Of a stretch of DNA of 64,000 bases, positions 49,991 through 61,299 are shown one piece after another (within the stretch, counting starts at the first letter, position 1; each line of letters starts with the position of its first letter). Position numbers and translations under genes: made by a program. This stretch comes from Rotaria sordida (taxonomy: Eukaryota > Rotifera > Eurotatoria > Philodinida > Philodinidae): NCBI GenBank assembly GCA_905250125.1, contig CAJNOL010001257.1, positions 1 through 64,000 of the forward strand, in the 5' to 3' direction. Below the pieces are notes generated by a model. It had not been told where the DNA came from, made no database searches, and worked only from the letters and a program-made list of their open reading frames with translations.

Positions 49991-52900
49991 TTGCTTTTCG
50001 AAGAGAGAATGACGGAAATCTCCAAAAATTTTTCCAAAAAAATGAGCTGTTGAGTAAAAATTTTTCTCGTTTATGAAAGATCTGAAGACGGACTATCTTT
50101 CCATGTGTTTATCTCAATTTTGGAATTTTGGACAAAAATAATTTTTTTTGAGGGGAAAGACCTTAATAATGCACTCTGAGCATATTAGCGCAAAAAAAAA
50201 TTGGTGTTACTCATTTGCATACTGAGATGATTGATCCGATTAGTTCTAACATTGTACAGAAAGTTTACTTGAAAAAGAAAATATGCCAGTAACTGCTATT
50301 GAATGCATATTTCCTTAACTGCTTTCTCATTTGCATTTTCTTTTGAAATGATAATGCACTCATCACTTAGCAAGACAAAATCACAATTTTTTCAATCATA
50401 ATATTATTTTTCTTAGTAAATATGAGAAAAATTCAATTCTTTTTACACAGAATTGATATTGCAAAGTGACAGAAACCGATAACATAGCTGCAAAATATTC
50501 ACAACGTTTCGACTATTTGATGCAACTAAATTATATGTGACTAAGGGTATTCTTTCATGTAGGCTTTTAGTTTTAGAAATCTTCTTTAAACTAATCAAAA
50601 CTGGTCTAATTTCCCATTCACTATTACAATCTTATTTTTTTCTACGACTTTCATTTAAGACCAATGTTACAGTGATTTCTTTTCCAATTCAATAACGTCT
50701 TACAATAGACTAAATCGTACTAATTTCTAGCACCATATGATCTGAACTTACAATAGGATTTAGATCTGAGTCTGTGTGTGTTGTCTTCTCTTTATCCACA
50801 CACCCGCACTCACACTCTCATACCCATCCTCACAGCCAGTTCGATCATGATTGAATAATATATTTAACTTGGATCAGATCACAAAATTCGAAAGCGATAT
50901 TGTGAGTGTGATTGTAGATGTATTTGTGAGCCTTATTTTCGTCTACGTCTGTACTCGTTTAACAACCCTTGTTTATTTATATAATGTCTTTTGCCACTCC
51001 TTGCGTTTTTCGCTTTCTTTCTGTTTTGAAATATTAATCGTCCAATAAACTATAGTAACAAAAGTCATTTCTGCTTTCACTGTTTATCGATTCTGTGTTG
51101 ATTGAAGAATGAGCACCTATGTCACGTGTTACAACATTGTTTTACAACATGAAAGCAAGACAGAAAGAGAAAAAAGCGACGAATAACTTTCATTTTGACG
51201 ACAATAATAACACGAAGGCAGTACACACTGATTGTGAGTATCTATAAAGCCAAAAGTTATTTGTCTTTCTTAGACAGTCTTCGAATGTTTGTTTTTTTTA
51301 TAATTTTTGGTCGAAAGTGCGCGATTGGTTTTGTTGGATCTGTTTCAATCGAATGAGTTCTGATGACTGAATCCAATGGAACTCTGATAGTCGGAATTCG
51401 ATCGAATCTCAATAGAGTCCTCTAATCTCTAACGTCTTTTGATTACTGGACTTTTCACTGAAATCCGACAGATGTATACAATAGGATTCAGTTGTTAGAG
51501 TTCAGTCCATTCTATCCATTTATGAGAAAGTAATCATGGAGTTGCGGTGCACCATATGATCTGTATGAATTCATTTCTACAATAGTAGATATTGTTTTCG
51601 TAGATTTTATAAAACATGAGTTGAGTTGTGACAAAATTCGAGCAGTAAGAAAAACTCGTTACAAAACGATTATGAGTGTGTAAAACTCACCATTAATATC
51701 GGATAAATTTTCACATTGAAAACCGATTTCGTTTCCAGAATAAGAACATAAGGATTACATAGATTAATATGTTGCGTGAGATTAGTCTTATAAATATTGA
51801 ACCAAATACATTATTCGAACGCTCAATTTCGTTATAACTAGAAATAAAATATTTTCTGGTTGACGGGGGTACATTCGTATCATCTATCTACACAAGAAAG
51901 AATTACTCGCTTCTTAATCTGTTGACTGCATTAACATATAGACTAATGATCTGTCGTGTCTTTTTGTTATAACATACTTCTGTTATTTGTACACGTATGC
52001 TTCATCTCAGGCAATAAAATTGTTTGGCAAAATTTCTCCTCACTCATTCATTGATTACAAGACGAGTATCTTATTTTTGTTCTTTGTGCTTTCTCATCTT
52101 ACCTATTTTTACAATCTCTCTACTGATTAGGACAGAATAGCACTTCCCTATTCTTGATTTCCCAGCATTATAACACACTGCCAGTCTATAGATGTACAAT
52201 TACAACTTTGTGGTATGATTAAGATGTTAAAGGTACTTGACTAATAACGTTTGTTCCAGTTGACCGATTTGGACAGCCGTTTTATACCTTTCTCTACCCT
52301 ACATGCCCCATATGCACACTAAATTTAAGCTCTCTAACTCATATGGTTGCAAATTTGTATGAGACGTAGTCTAAGGCGGTGTGGGTGTGCGAGATAGGTA
52401 TGCGCATGGGTATCAGTGAAGAGCAAATAGACGCTCATATCCACCCTATAGCGCACCACACTCTTAACTACACCTAACATTCACATTCGACTACTCTTTA
52501 GACATTGAGCGAATGCTACGATCACATCTACAGTAAGAAGATAGGATGATTTCAAAGAACGATGTTTACAGATAACCGTATTTTTCGCCATCGCTTTGCT
52601 AGAAACGGTTGTTTACGCTCAAAAAGGCATGATACGAAATGAAAGACTATCGAGTGAGCGACAATTATAACATCATCTTCTATGAGTTAATTTTTAATTT
52701 TATATACTTGCAATTTCCACAGTTGTGATATGCGATGACTCTACCACTATAAGTTTCTGCCAAGGCATGACAAGTTAGAATCACATACCATAATAAAAGC
52801 GCAAACTTTTAAAATTCTATGTGTTTTGACAGAAGGGTATGGGAGTGGAGTGTCGAGTAGAAGGTGCTTAGGCGCTTGTTGGAGTTATTACTGTGGTGTA

Positions 52901-53018
52901 ACATGTTAGTCACAACCACACCCTGCACTCACCTGCTCAACCAATAACCTCTGGTAATCTAGAAGCAAAAATGATTTTCTTTTGCAATCAAGTAATTACT
53001 GACTTCTCTTGATTTTAG
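49991..53018. other. Gene-poor stretch with degenerate telomere-like tracts
   Basis: No gene is seen. Degenerate G-rich/C-rich pairs lie at about 50771-50835 (TTATCCACACACCCGCAC), 52378-52475 (GGTGTGGGTGTGCGAGA ... CCACCCTATAGCGCACCACAC) and 52838-52930. At 51340-51510 short GAATCCAAT/GAATTCGAT-like words recur loosely. Confidence 0.45.
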
Positions 53019-53025
53019 AACTCAA

Positions 53026-56000
53026 ATGACAACTTATTCCTTCAACTGTCAACATTGTTCAGCACAGCTATCCTTGTCAAATCAAGACGAAGCTCAAGGC
53101 ATTGTTATTGCCTGCTATAAATGCCACGGAAAATTTCAATATGTAAACTGCCCGCATTGTACTACTGGTAATTTTTGGAAAGAAGCCAACTATCAGCAGG
53201 GTCTCGTATACGCATGCTGGAAGTGTCAAAAAGACTTTCAACAAGTAAACTGTTCACATTGTAATACTGCCAACTTCTGGAAGGAAGCCAATTATCATCA
53301 GGGTCTCGCATATGCATGTTGGAGCTGTCAGAACAAATTTCAACAAGTAAACTGTCCACATTGTAATACTGCCAACTCCTGGAAGGAAGCCAATTATTAT
53401 CAGGGTCTCGCATATGCATGTTGGAGCTGTCAGGAAAAATTTCAACAAGTAAACTGCCCCCATTGTAATACTGCCAACTCCTGGAAGGAAGCCAATTATC
53501 ATCAGGGTGTTGCAGTCTCATGCTGGAGCTGTAAGAAAAAATTTCAACAAGTGAATTGTCCACATTGTAATACTGCCAACTTCTGGAAGGAAGCCAATTA
53601 TCAACAGGGTGCTGCAGTCTCATGCTGGAGCTGTAAGAAAAAATTTCAGCAGGTAAACTGCCCACATTGTAATACTACCAACTTCTGGAAGGAAGCCAAT
53701 TATCAACAGGGTCCTGCAGTCTCATGCTGGAGCTGTCAGGAAAAATTTCAACAAGTAAACTGTCCACATTGTAATATTGACAACTTCTGGAAAGAAACGA
53801 ATTATCAACAGGGTGCTACAGTCTCATGCTGGAGCTGTCAGAAACAATTTCAACAAGTAAACTGTCCACATTGTAACGCTGCAAACTTTTGGACGGATTG
53901 CAATTATAAACAAGGTACTGTTTTTGCTAGTAATTCTTGTAAGCGAACTGTCCAGCTAAGATTCAGAGAGGAATACGATGGGATGAAACCAATAATGCAT
54001 TTCATGTGATCAGCTGATATGTTCCATCGCATGTCATGGATCCCATAGAACGATCCCTCCAATATCAGGATTTTTTTAAGTGTTAAATTGGTGGCCATGA
54101 CTTTCTAAATCTCTCTTATCAGTCTACTTCTATCTGTCATCCTCTAGATTAGTTTTAAAAGTTGGTACTTAAAATTTTTATATGATTCACATGAATCTTA
54201 CTTGTTTCTCCAAAAAAAAACAGCGGATCTATGCGGATTATTACAATGGTCCTGCTTTTCTTCTTTTCTAAAGACGCTCTGGCTCTCTCTGTAGCTCTAT
54301 CAAATAATTCTAATTATGTGGATTTTTTCTTCTCTTCGAAAAAAGTACCAAAAATAAAATAGACAAGATTATTTGTCAAAGCTGCAAGAAAAATCAGAAC
54401 TCATTGAAATGTGCCATTTAGAGTATTACGATATGTTAAATTCCAGCGAATACGATAGTGAATTGACTAGAATTGTTTAATAGTCGCCTGAAGTTACTGG
54501 ATTTTGCCAGGATTCATAACCCACTGTTTTCCTATCATTATTTCAACACCAAACCTCACGTATGAAGAAGGAATGTTACTTCTTTTGAGTCTTTTGAGTG
54601 TATTGCGAGTTCTTGAATTCTTAGCTTACCATGAGTTTACTTAGTTGTCTGAGACTCGAGATGGTCTCTAAAGATCTTTTCATAATCTAGTGGAAGTCTT
54701 CAGATACTTGAGAACTCTGATAAATTGTGTTATTGCTATGATTCGATAAAAGTTCATCGAGATTTTCTATATATTACTCGTTAGTCTTCAATTAGAATCT
54801 GTGACAAAATGTGCCGAAGATTAATATGAAGTGGATATAGTAAAGATTCTTGCTATCTAAAAAATTTTATCCAGATAATCAACTAATATAAAGGAAGAGT
54901 GTTTCCAACTAAAAATGACCTTGAAACGCATAGCAGTGTACAAAATTAATTTTGTTTTTCATTGTTTACACTTGTATAATAGTATAAAAGTTTTTAAGTG
55001 AAAAAATGCAAGAAGAAGGAAAGGAAAAAACAAATGAAACTTTCTATTGATGAAACAGATCAATGATGAGAGTATACTGAGTTCTATTACCTGTCGTAAC
55101 ACTAAAGTACCTAGAGTACATATCTCATCAGATAATAGGCGCGTTTTTTCATGAGCGAGGAAAGAAGGATATCCCATGGGGTGACAATTCCATCTCATGA
55201 AACAGACATAAATGTCGTACAATGCCCTCAAATATTTCAAGAACAAAAATCGTTTTATAGGATGTGATCATTCGATCTCATTCGAAACGCTAATTCTTAT
55301 AAATTGATTATTCTTATTGTTCGGGAGTAAATTACACAAACACATCTAGCAGTAGAAGATAATCACTGTCGATGTGCTCTTATTATTCAAAACGCGTTCA
55401 GTTTTTTTTGTATTACCTACATTTCAAGGAAGTGAATATTTAGAAAAATTGTGATGCTTGTTTAGGCCAAGGTTACTGTTGCTGGTCATGTAAACAACTG
55501 AATAATGCAACGCAGAGCTCTCATTCTCTTAAAACACATTTGTCGATGTCAAGTCATACTGAAAGTTTCGAATTTTCTTCTAGCAGCGAAAATTCGAACA
55601 ATGAAGAACTGGACAATACTTTTTCAAAGCTCAATCTCAGAACACAACTTAACTCGAATCGAGCACAATCTACTGATACATCGATGTCAATCTCACGTGC
55701 TCCAACACCGCGGGTTAAAGCGACTGTGTTATCAGCGTTTAACCATTGTCGGTGGTTCAAACTGTGTCGTGAATATGTGCAAACACTCGGGTGGAAAGAC
55801 TGCTTCTTTCAACCTGCTCACGATCGGTGTTACTGTAGGAAATGCTATTCATTGTCATTGTCTGATGTAATATCAGCAGCTGGTGAAGATTATGTAGTAC
55901 CACGCGGTTGGGCTGGTTTTGGATTGCAAGTCGATACAACACTTGTGGATTATCATAATTTATGGGAAGAATGGATCGTCACATATCATGGTACAAGTAC

Positions 56001-56382
56001 CATTGCTGTTGAATCCATTTTAGCCCATCGTCAATTCCTTTTGCCAGGTGATACACTATTGAATGGTAAACCTCTTGGTATACGACCAGGACACATTCCA
56101 GGAAAAGCTCATCTATATACATCACCATCAATTCTTTATGCAAGTCTAAATGTATATAGTGTTCGTTATAATTTTACGGATTCGTCTGGAAAAAAATATG
56201 AAGCAAAAATTGTCTTCCAATGTCGTCAGAAACCTAAAACATTTTGTGTACAAGCTGAAACAGTAGGACGAGGCAAAGATTCAATTTGTCCATTTATTTC
56301 AAATGATAAAATTGAATATTACACTGTTAATCGTTCATCAGTTGTTCCTTATAGATTGCTTGTTTCATTGAAAGAATTATGA
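53026..56382 (+). CDS. CxxC zinc-ribbon-repeat protein joined to a PARP-like ADP-ribosyltransferase domain
   Basis: Exon 1 (53026-53914) encodes nine tandem units of 34 residues, consensus VNCPHCNTANFWKEANYQ plus QGxxxxCWSCxxKFQQ, each with two CxxC pairs like a zinc ribbon. A GTACTG donor at 53915 and TTTAG acceptor (55465) join in phase (G|GC) to exon 2 (55466-56382). The join restores the last unit exactly (CNYKQG + QGYCCWSCK). The total is 601 residues. Exon 2 then has a Ser-rich linker, a second Cys cluster (CYCRKC, about 418-423) and a C-terminal domain with a PARP-like H-Y-E pattern: YHGT (His471), LYTSPS (Tyr514) and IEYYTV (Glu580), in the order of ADP-ribosyltransferases. A TTTTAG acceptor sits 7 bases before the ATG, so a 5'UTR intron is likely. 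Unspliced, exon 1 runs on to a stop at 54009, a possible short isoform. Activity and target are unproven. Confidence 0.7.
53060..53960 (+). repeat. Nine in-frame 102-bp tandem repeats within the exon
   Basis: The repeat unit is 102 bases (34 codons). The central units are nearly identical even at silent positions (AACTGTCCACATTGTAATACTGCCAAC recurs with few changes), while the first and last units are diverged. This is the pattern expected from unequal crossing-over or gene conversion within the array. The antisense open frames here are shadows of the array. Confidence 0.85.
53915..55465 (+). other. Proposed 1.55-kb intron of the zinc-ribbon/ART gene
   Basis: Contains the read-through tail of exon 1 to the stop at 54007-54009 and otherwise no gene. 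An isolated CQSC-like codon run at about 54374-54395 may be a decayed repeat fragment. The minus-strand frame at 54959-55246 has no motifs. Confidence 0.5.
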
Positions 56383-58369
56383 TTAAATATTGTTTCAATT
56401 GATTTTTCTTTTTGATAAATTCATACATGATATTGCTAAGGGTGTGGGTATGTGTTAGTTGATGAGAAGAAGTAAAAAAGCACATTTTCATTTCTATATT
56501 CTTAAGAACAATAATTTTGATTGCGTCTTATAAAAATTCTATTTGATGAGTAACTTAACTATGAATATTAGCATAAAGATAAATTTTCATTGATCTAAAA
56601 TCAATTGATCAATGTTTTGTGAATGAAAACAAAATTAAAAATTAAAAAGTTCTATTTATTTGTCAAAGAGATTATTAGAAACTTTAGCATGAATAGCAGA
56701 AAGTGAATTATTGAATATAGTCAGTGACAAAAGTTTAAGCGAATTTATTTCATTCAAATTTTTTGTTGCATGAGGAGATACTGATCTGATTCAAATGGTG
56801 ATATAGATAGTATGTGGGATTGGCTACATTATGCGATATAGACGAGGATCTGATCTGTCTATATAGATTTTTTATAATAAAAATAATTTTTTTTCCAAGA
56901 GAAAAGAAGTTTTAGCAATTTCCAGTATTTCGCATTTCCTAATCAAGAGATTTGGGCTAAAACAAAAATTAGTCATGTTTTCAAAACTTTTTTCAAATAG
57001 ATGGACGTGAAAAACTAGTAATATTAGAACTTCAAATGCACAGTTTTGCATACTCTTTCTAATAGCGTATAATAAATTGTGATAAGAGAGAATTTGTAAG
57101 AACTGATTTCACTTTTCGTCTTTTCCGACATATTCGCTTAAACGTTTGTTGCTGACTGTAATATAATATATAAATTAGGAATTAGTGAAAGACTTGAAAT
57201 AACGCGAGTGAAATTACAAAATATCTTTGATATTTCATAGGATTCAATTGAAACTTGTATATGAATATCAGGCGTGCAGAATCTGCTGATAAAATAAAAA
57301 ATTTCCCCGAACAGCAAAATTTTTGCAAAAAATTTCCCTCGCTATAAAATTCAATTAAAAAACGAGTTTTCTTGTTGAAGATATTTATCCAAAATAAAAC
57401 AACTACCACTATTTAACACATTGTAAATACACATTAAAAAAATGCTACTATTTAATATCGTTTGGTTCAGGTAATCTGATTACTTGTACCTTTCGTAAAC
57501 AATTTAAACTAACTAAAACAGGAGAAACAAGTTTTCAAACTTGGTATTGTTCAGTTTTTTATATGAAATAGTCATTATCTATCTTTCATTCGGCTAAAAT
57601 AATTATTGAGTGAATTTGCAATAAGTATTAATTTACACCAATATCAACTCCAAAATGACACGCTAATCATTTCAGAGTCGAATTTTTGCCTATCGTACCC
57701 TTCTGATTCGATGGAACTAGGACTACTAGAATAGAACCACACTCGAACTACTTTTCAAAAATGAAGTTGAACTGAGCCGAACCAAAAATAATTTTTCAAT
57801 AGTAAATTCGAATTGAACTGAACTCCAACCAAAAACAAAGGTTCAGTTCGGTTGCTGATGATCATATATTAGTCATCCTAGTGCTTGTGTACGCATATGC
57901 ACATACAATAGCAACTGTATGTAGCAACAGAGAAAAGAAAAAACAGTAAGTAGTGGCATTCCATTAGGCAGAATTATAGAAAGAAAATAAGAGAACACAA
58001 ACAGTGCGTGTTATATCAAGAATTGGCACGAAGAGACAGAGTGAAAGAAATAGCAAGATGCATGATAAAAGTAAACAAAGGTAGGCGATATTGACACTAC
58101 GATAGAGACATGGATGAGTCTTTCAGAAGTTTATTCAAAAGAAAAGTAAAAGATCTTATCGATGTATACATAAATAAACTGGGATTCATTGAAAAATTTC
58201 TCCCATGAGAGAAAATACTTATCAAAAAATTTCCTCAGATGCTATTAAATTTTCAAAAATTTTCCCCGATACTACCAAATTTTTAAAAATTTCTCCAAAT
58301 GACCGTTCGCGCACACGGGTAGATTCTGTATGTCTGATGAATATATATATCTTTTTCTTGTTATTTCAG
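56383..58369. other. Intergenic, with short tandem and inverted motifs
   Basis: No gene is seen. Repeats of an AAATTTTCCCCGATACTACC-like word occur at 57293-57360 and 58185-58305. A GCAGAATCTGCTG-type word near 57275 is mirrored by AGATTCTGTATGTCTGA at 58321, hinting at an old inverted-repeat element of about 1 kb. Loose GAACTGAACT words recur at 57765-57860. Confidence 0.4.
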
Positions 58370-58770
58370 ATAAAGAATGGTTGAAAGTACATCACCATCT
58401 CGTGATTTAAAAAAACGACATAGAAGTACAAGTAAAGAAAGGTATATTACTTGAATTTGTTTTTGAAATAGTTATCAATTTAATTTTACAGAGAATATCG
58501 ACATTCATCACATAAACAATCGAAATCATCTGAGTATGCAGTTTGATTAATTCTGTGTGTTTCAGTTTAAAACGTCGAAAAACAATGAACTTAGTAAAGT
58601 AAAAAGAAACAAAATGGCGATGATGAATTGAACGAGAAGAATCAACAGTTAATGAAATAACAACAACAAATAGTAGTGAAGTTCATAGAACAAATACAAC
58701 AAAGAGTGTACCACTTTCATTAGAAGAAATGCTTGAAACAAATAAGAAAGAACAAGAAGCAATTTCAAAA
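58370..58770 (+). pseudogene. Decayed N-terminal fragment of a Prp28/DDX23-like splicing helicase
   Basis: Three exon-like pieces with good splice sites (58370-58441, 58492-58533, 58566-58770) join in phase from an ATG at 58377. They encode a short Arg/Ser/Lys/His-rich leader, then VPLSLEEMLETNKKEQEAIS, which resembles the PLSLEELLAKKKAEEEA segment before the helicase core of DDX23, the U5 snRNP ATPase. The third piece contains in-frame TAA (58600), TGA and TGA (58618, 58621), and no helicase exons follow before the unrelated gene at 59226. It is therefore a truncated, inactivated copy. Attribution rests on one motif plus the basic leader. Confidence 0.5.
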
Positions 58771-58863
58771 GTAATTAAAATAATAATTTTACTATTCAAT
58801 TTTGTTTTAGATTTTTCCATTCGAATTCATAATGAACTTCTAAACGATACAGGAATTTATTTG

Positions 58864-59042
58864 GGTGTGGGTGTTTATCGTCTCTTCACTCATACCCACA
58901 TCCCACACTCTACACCCACACCCACACCCCACCCACACCCACACCCGAATTAGTAATAGTCGAAATTCGGGTGTAGATGTGAGTGTCGGAGTCTTCGTTT
59001 TATCCACACTCACCCCACACCTATACCCACACCCACACCCTA
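58864..59042. repeat. Telomere-like hairpin array (CCCACA-type)
   Basis: Two successive units. The first is GGGTGTGGGTG, TTTATCG, spacer, then a C-rich run ending ACCCACACCCACACCC. The second is CGGGTGTAGATGTGAGTGTC, TTTTATCC, then CACACTCACCCC and ACCCACACCCACACCC. Each can fold back on itself. The C-rich strand is essentially (CCCACA)n with drift. Confidence 0.75.
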
Positions 59043-59225
59043 ATCAAAATTGAATACTTAAAAAGTAATGTTTTCTTTCTTATCTTACGATGATGAAAGG
59101 TGGATGTGCTTATGAGAATAAAATCAGCTGTCTTCTTCTTCTCAAATCAATAAAAGACGAAGCAGCTACCCACACAGCAACCACTTTTGTCGTTTCATCT
59201 TCCAACAACATCGAAATCTAATATA

Positions 59226-59423
59226 ATGGCTTCCGCAAAATTGATTATACTTGCAATAATGATGATATTCATCATTAGTTGTTATACAATATTGGTTCAA
59301 GCTGGTCCTATAGATGATTCACAAGCAACATGCAGTGGGTGGGGTGATAAAAGATGCCCTCATAAAACTATGTGTATCTGTCCATTTGTTCCACCTTGCG
59401 TATGTATGATCGGCGGAAAATGA
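59226..59423 (+). CDS. Small secreted six-cysteine peptide
   Basis: A 65-residue protein. The ATG at 59226 is the only ATG that opens directly into the signal peptide (residues 1-26, ending LVQA). The mature part of about 39 residues has six cysteines in the pattern C-x7-C-x5-C-x-C-x5-C-x-C, with PFVPP between the last pairs, and ends in GGK. The spacing does not match the CS-alpha-beta pattern of the peptide at 7908, and I do not recognise a family. An AATAAA lies at 59484-59489, about 60 bases after the stop, and a CAATAAAAG element about 75 bases before the ATG could be the TATA box. A secreted antimicrobial or signalling peptide is possible but unproven. Confidence 0.65.
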   Translation: MASAKLIILAIMMIFIISCYTILVQAGPIDDSQATCSGWGDKRCPHKTMCICPFVPPCVCMIGGK

Positions 59424-59819
59424 AGAATGAATATTGAATATCGTTTGTGTTTGTATGTCATCTCTGTATTGATGAGTTGGATTAATAAAATCATGAAGAT
59501 GTCTGAACCAAATGCTGTCTTATCTTTAGAGAGAAAACGTCAAATCTCTTATTTCAGTTGTTCATGAAAAATATCCATTGAATCCAATATTGTTAAGAGA
59601 TGAACAAGATTAGGGGGCAGAATGTGAAAAAAATTTCGCATCAGAGCTGGTGTCAATTTCTTCTCAGATTTCCTTCGACTGAAGGGACGACCACATGAAA
59701 TAAAATAAGTTTGTATGTGTGTGCTTGTAGTACATCGGTTGAAGTTGACGTTTTCTCAATGCTTCAGTACCAAACAAGAAAAAACAAAGAGAAGGCATCT
59801 TTTTAATAATAGCTAATTC

Positions 59820-60554
59820 TTAAGGCCCCCCCCCCACTCAAAAAAAATCAATTTTCGTCAAAATTATCGAAATTGAGATAAATGCATCGGAAGATAGCCC
59901 GTCTTCTGCTCTTTCAGAAATCATATTGGTTTTTCTTCGGCACCTCGTTTTTGGTCAAAGTTTTCGATGATTTTTGTTAAGCTCTTCTTGAAAAATATGC
60001 TTATTTTAAAAAAAACGAAAAATGTTTTTCGTTTTTTCTCAGTTTAGGCTTTCTGAACCGCGCAATCCATTTTTCTCTGTCCAGGCTCATTCAATATATT
60101 TTAATTTTTTTTTGTTTGAAAGAGCACGTCAAGATGCAGTGCAGTACAGAGTCCTTTTTTTAATTAAGCTTTATTTTTTATTATATATACAGTCATATAT
60201 GTAATTAGACAACCATTTTTGGCGCGTTTTTTGAGTCATTGAACTTGTGATTCCCTTTTTTCGCTAAAAAAGTAAGAATTTAAAAAAAAGGACTCTGTAC
60301 TGCACTGCGTCCTGAGATGCTCTTTCAAACAAAGAAAAATTAAATACATTGAAAGAGCCTGGACAAAGAAAAATGGATTGCCAAATGAGCTATTTTTGGC
60401 CTTTGTTTGTTTCATATCTCTGTCAAACATTAGGGTATCGAGCTGAAAATTTTATCACAGCCTCCTCACTTCAGCCCCAACATATGCTCCAAGTTTCAGC
60501 CCATTTGAACTTTCTTGGACTGAGATCGATTTTTGAGTGGTGGGGGGGCCTTAA
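59820..60554. mobile_element. TTAA-flanked inverted-repeat element (piggyBac-type ends)
   Basis: The element is bordered on both sides by TTAA (59820-59823 and 60551-60554). Its ends are inverted repeats: GGCCCCCCCCCCACTCAAAAA on the left and TTTTTGAGTGGTGGGGGGGCC on the right. Further inside, GTCCAGGCTCATTC and AGAGTCCTTTTTTT have mirrored partners, so it folds back over most of its 727 bases. TTAA duplication is the hallmark of piggyBac-type insertion. No transposase is encoded. Diverged copies occur at 49430, 39990 and 35555. Confidence 0.75.
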
Positions 60555-61299
60555 TCGAATCAAAGAAAAGTAACAACGATGTATATCTCATATCAAATTC
60601 AAATATAATCGACATTCAGATTTCATTTCTCATCAAAGTTTTTCTTCACATTGAGGGAGAAAATTTTCTTCAAAACAAAAATGTTTATCTTTGCATTTGG
60701 GTACCTCCATTCCAATTGATATGAAATGAATTTAACACAATTCAAACAAATTCTCTTTTTATTAAATCACTTCATTCGACTCACATTCAAACTGATAATT
60801 GAAATCAATTATCAGACTCTCTCCATGAGAAAAAAACCAGCGAAAATTTTCCTTTATTTGCAAAGAGAAAATGACAATCATCTGGAACTATTTCTTATTC
60901 AAATTTTTGATAATAATCGGTTTTGATTTTTAATAAAAGAAATTCACAAAAAATTCATTCGAATTTCAATGAAAATCAATCAATCGTTCATCAGGAAATG
61001 GAATAAAAACAGATTAAACTCAACAAATGATTGAAGAAATCCCAAAAGAATTTCCTTTGTCTCCTTTAGAATTCAAGTCATTCCAACCAAAACTTTTCAT
61101 TAAGATAGCGTTTCTCATTTCTTTGAAATTGATTTGAAAGAATATTTTTATCAAATATGGATGAAGAATTCATTTCTATTCAATCAAAGATTCTCATTTT
61201 CCTTCCAAAAATATCTGATAATCATTCGAATCTCAATGAATTTTGTTCATTTTTATCAAATATGGTTTATTCAAGATTTTTCATCGACTTAAATAGTTA
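60555..61299. other. Intergenic, possibly decayed coding sequence
   Basis: Open frames at 60726-60926 and 61157-61299 have a Leu/Phe/Asn-rich, somewhat protein-like look, but no motif or splice structure supports a gene. The second runs into the foldback element that starts at 61300. Confidence 0.35.

Noticed and set aside
49991-53018. Retrotransposon or viral remnants in the gene-poor stretch
   Set aside because: No reverse transcriptase, integrase or capsid-like motif was found in any frame I examined.
53162-53665. Antisense repeat ORF of 167 codons
   Set aside because: It is the complement of the 102-bp coding repeats; repetition keeps it open. The sense strand has the conserved CxxC pattern and splice structure.
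55554-55942. Overlapping ORFs on both strands at the ART-like exon
   Set aside because: The plus-strand frame that continues to 56382 has the zinc-ribbon half-unit and the ART-like motifs; the others are shadows.
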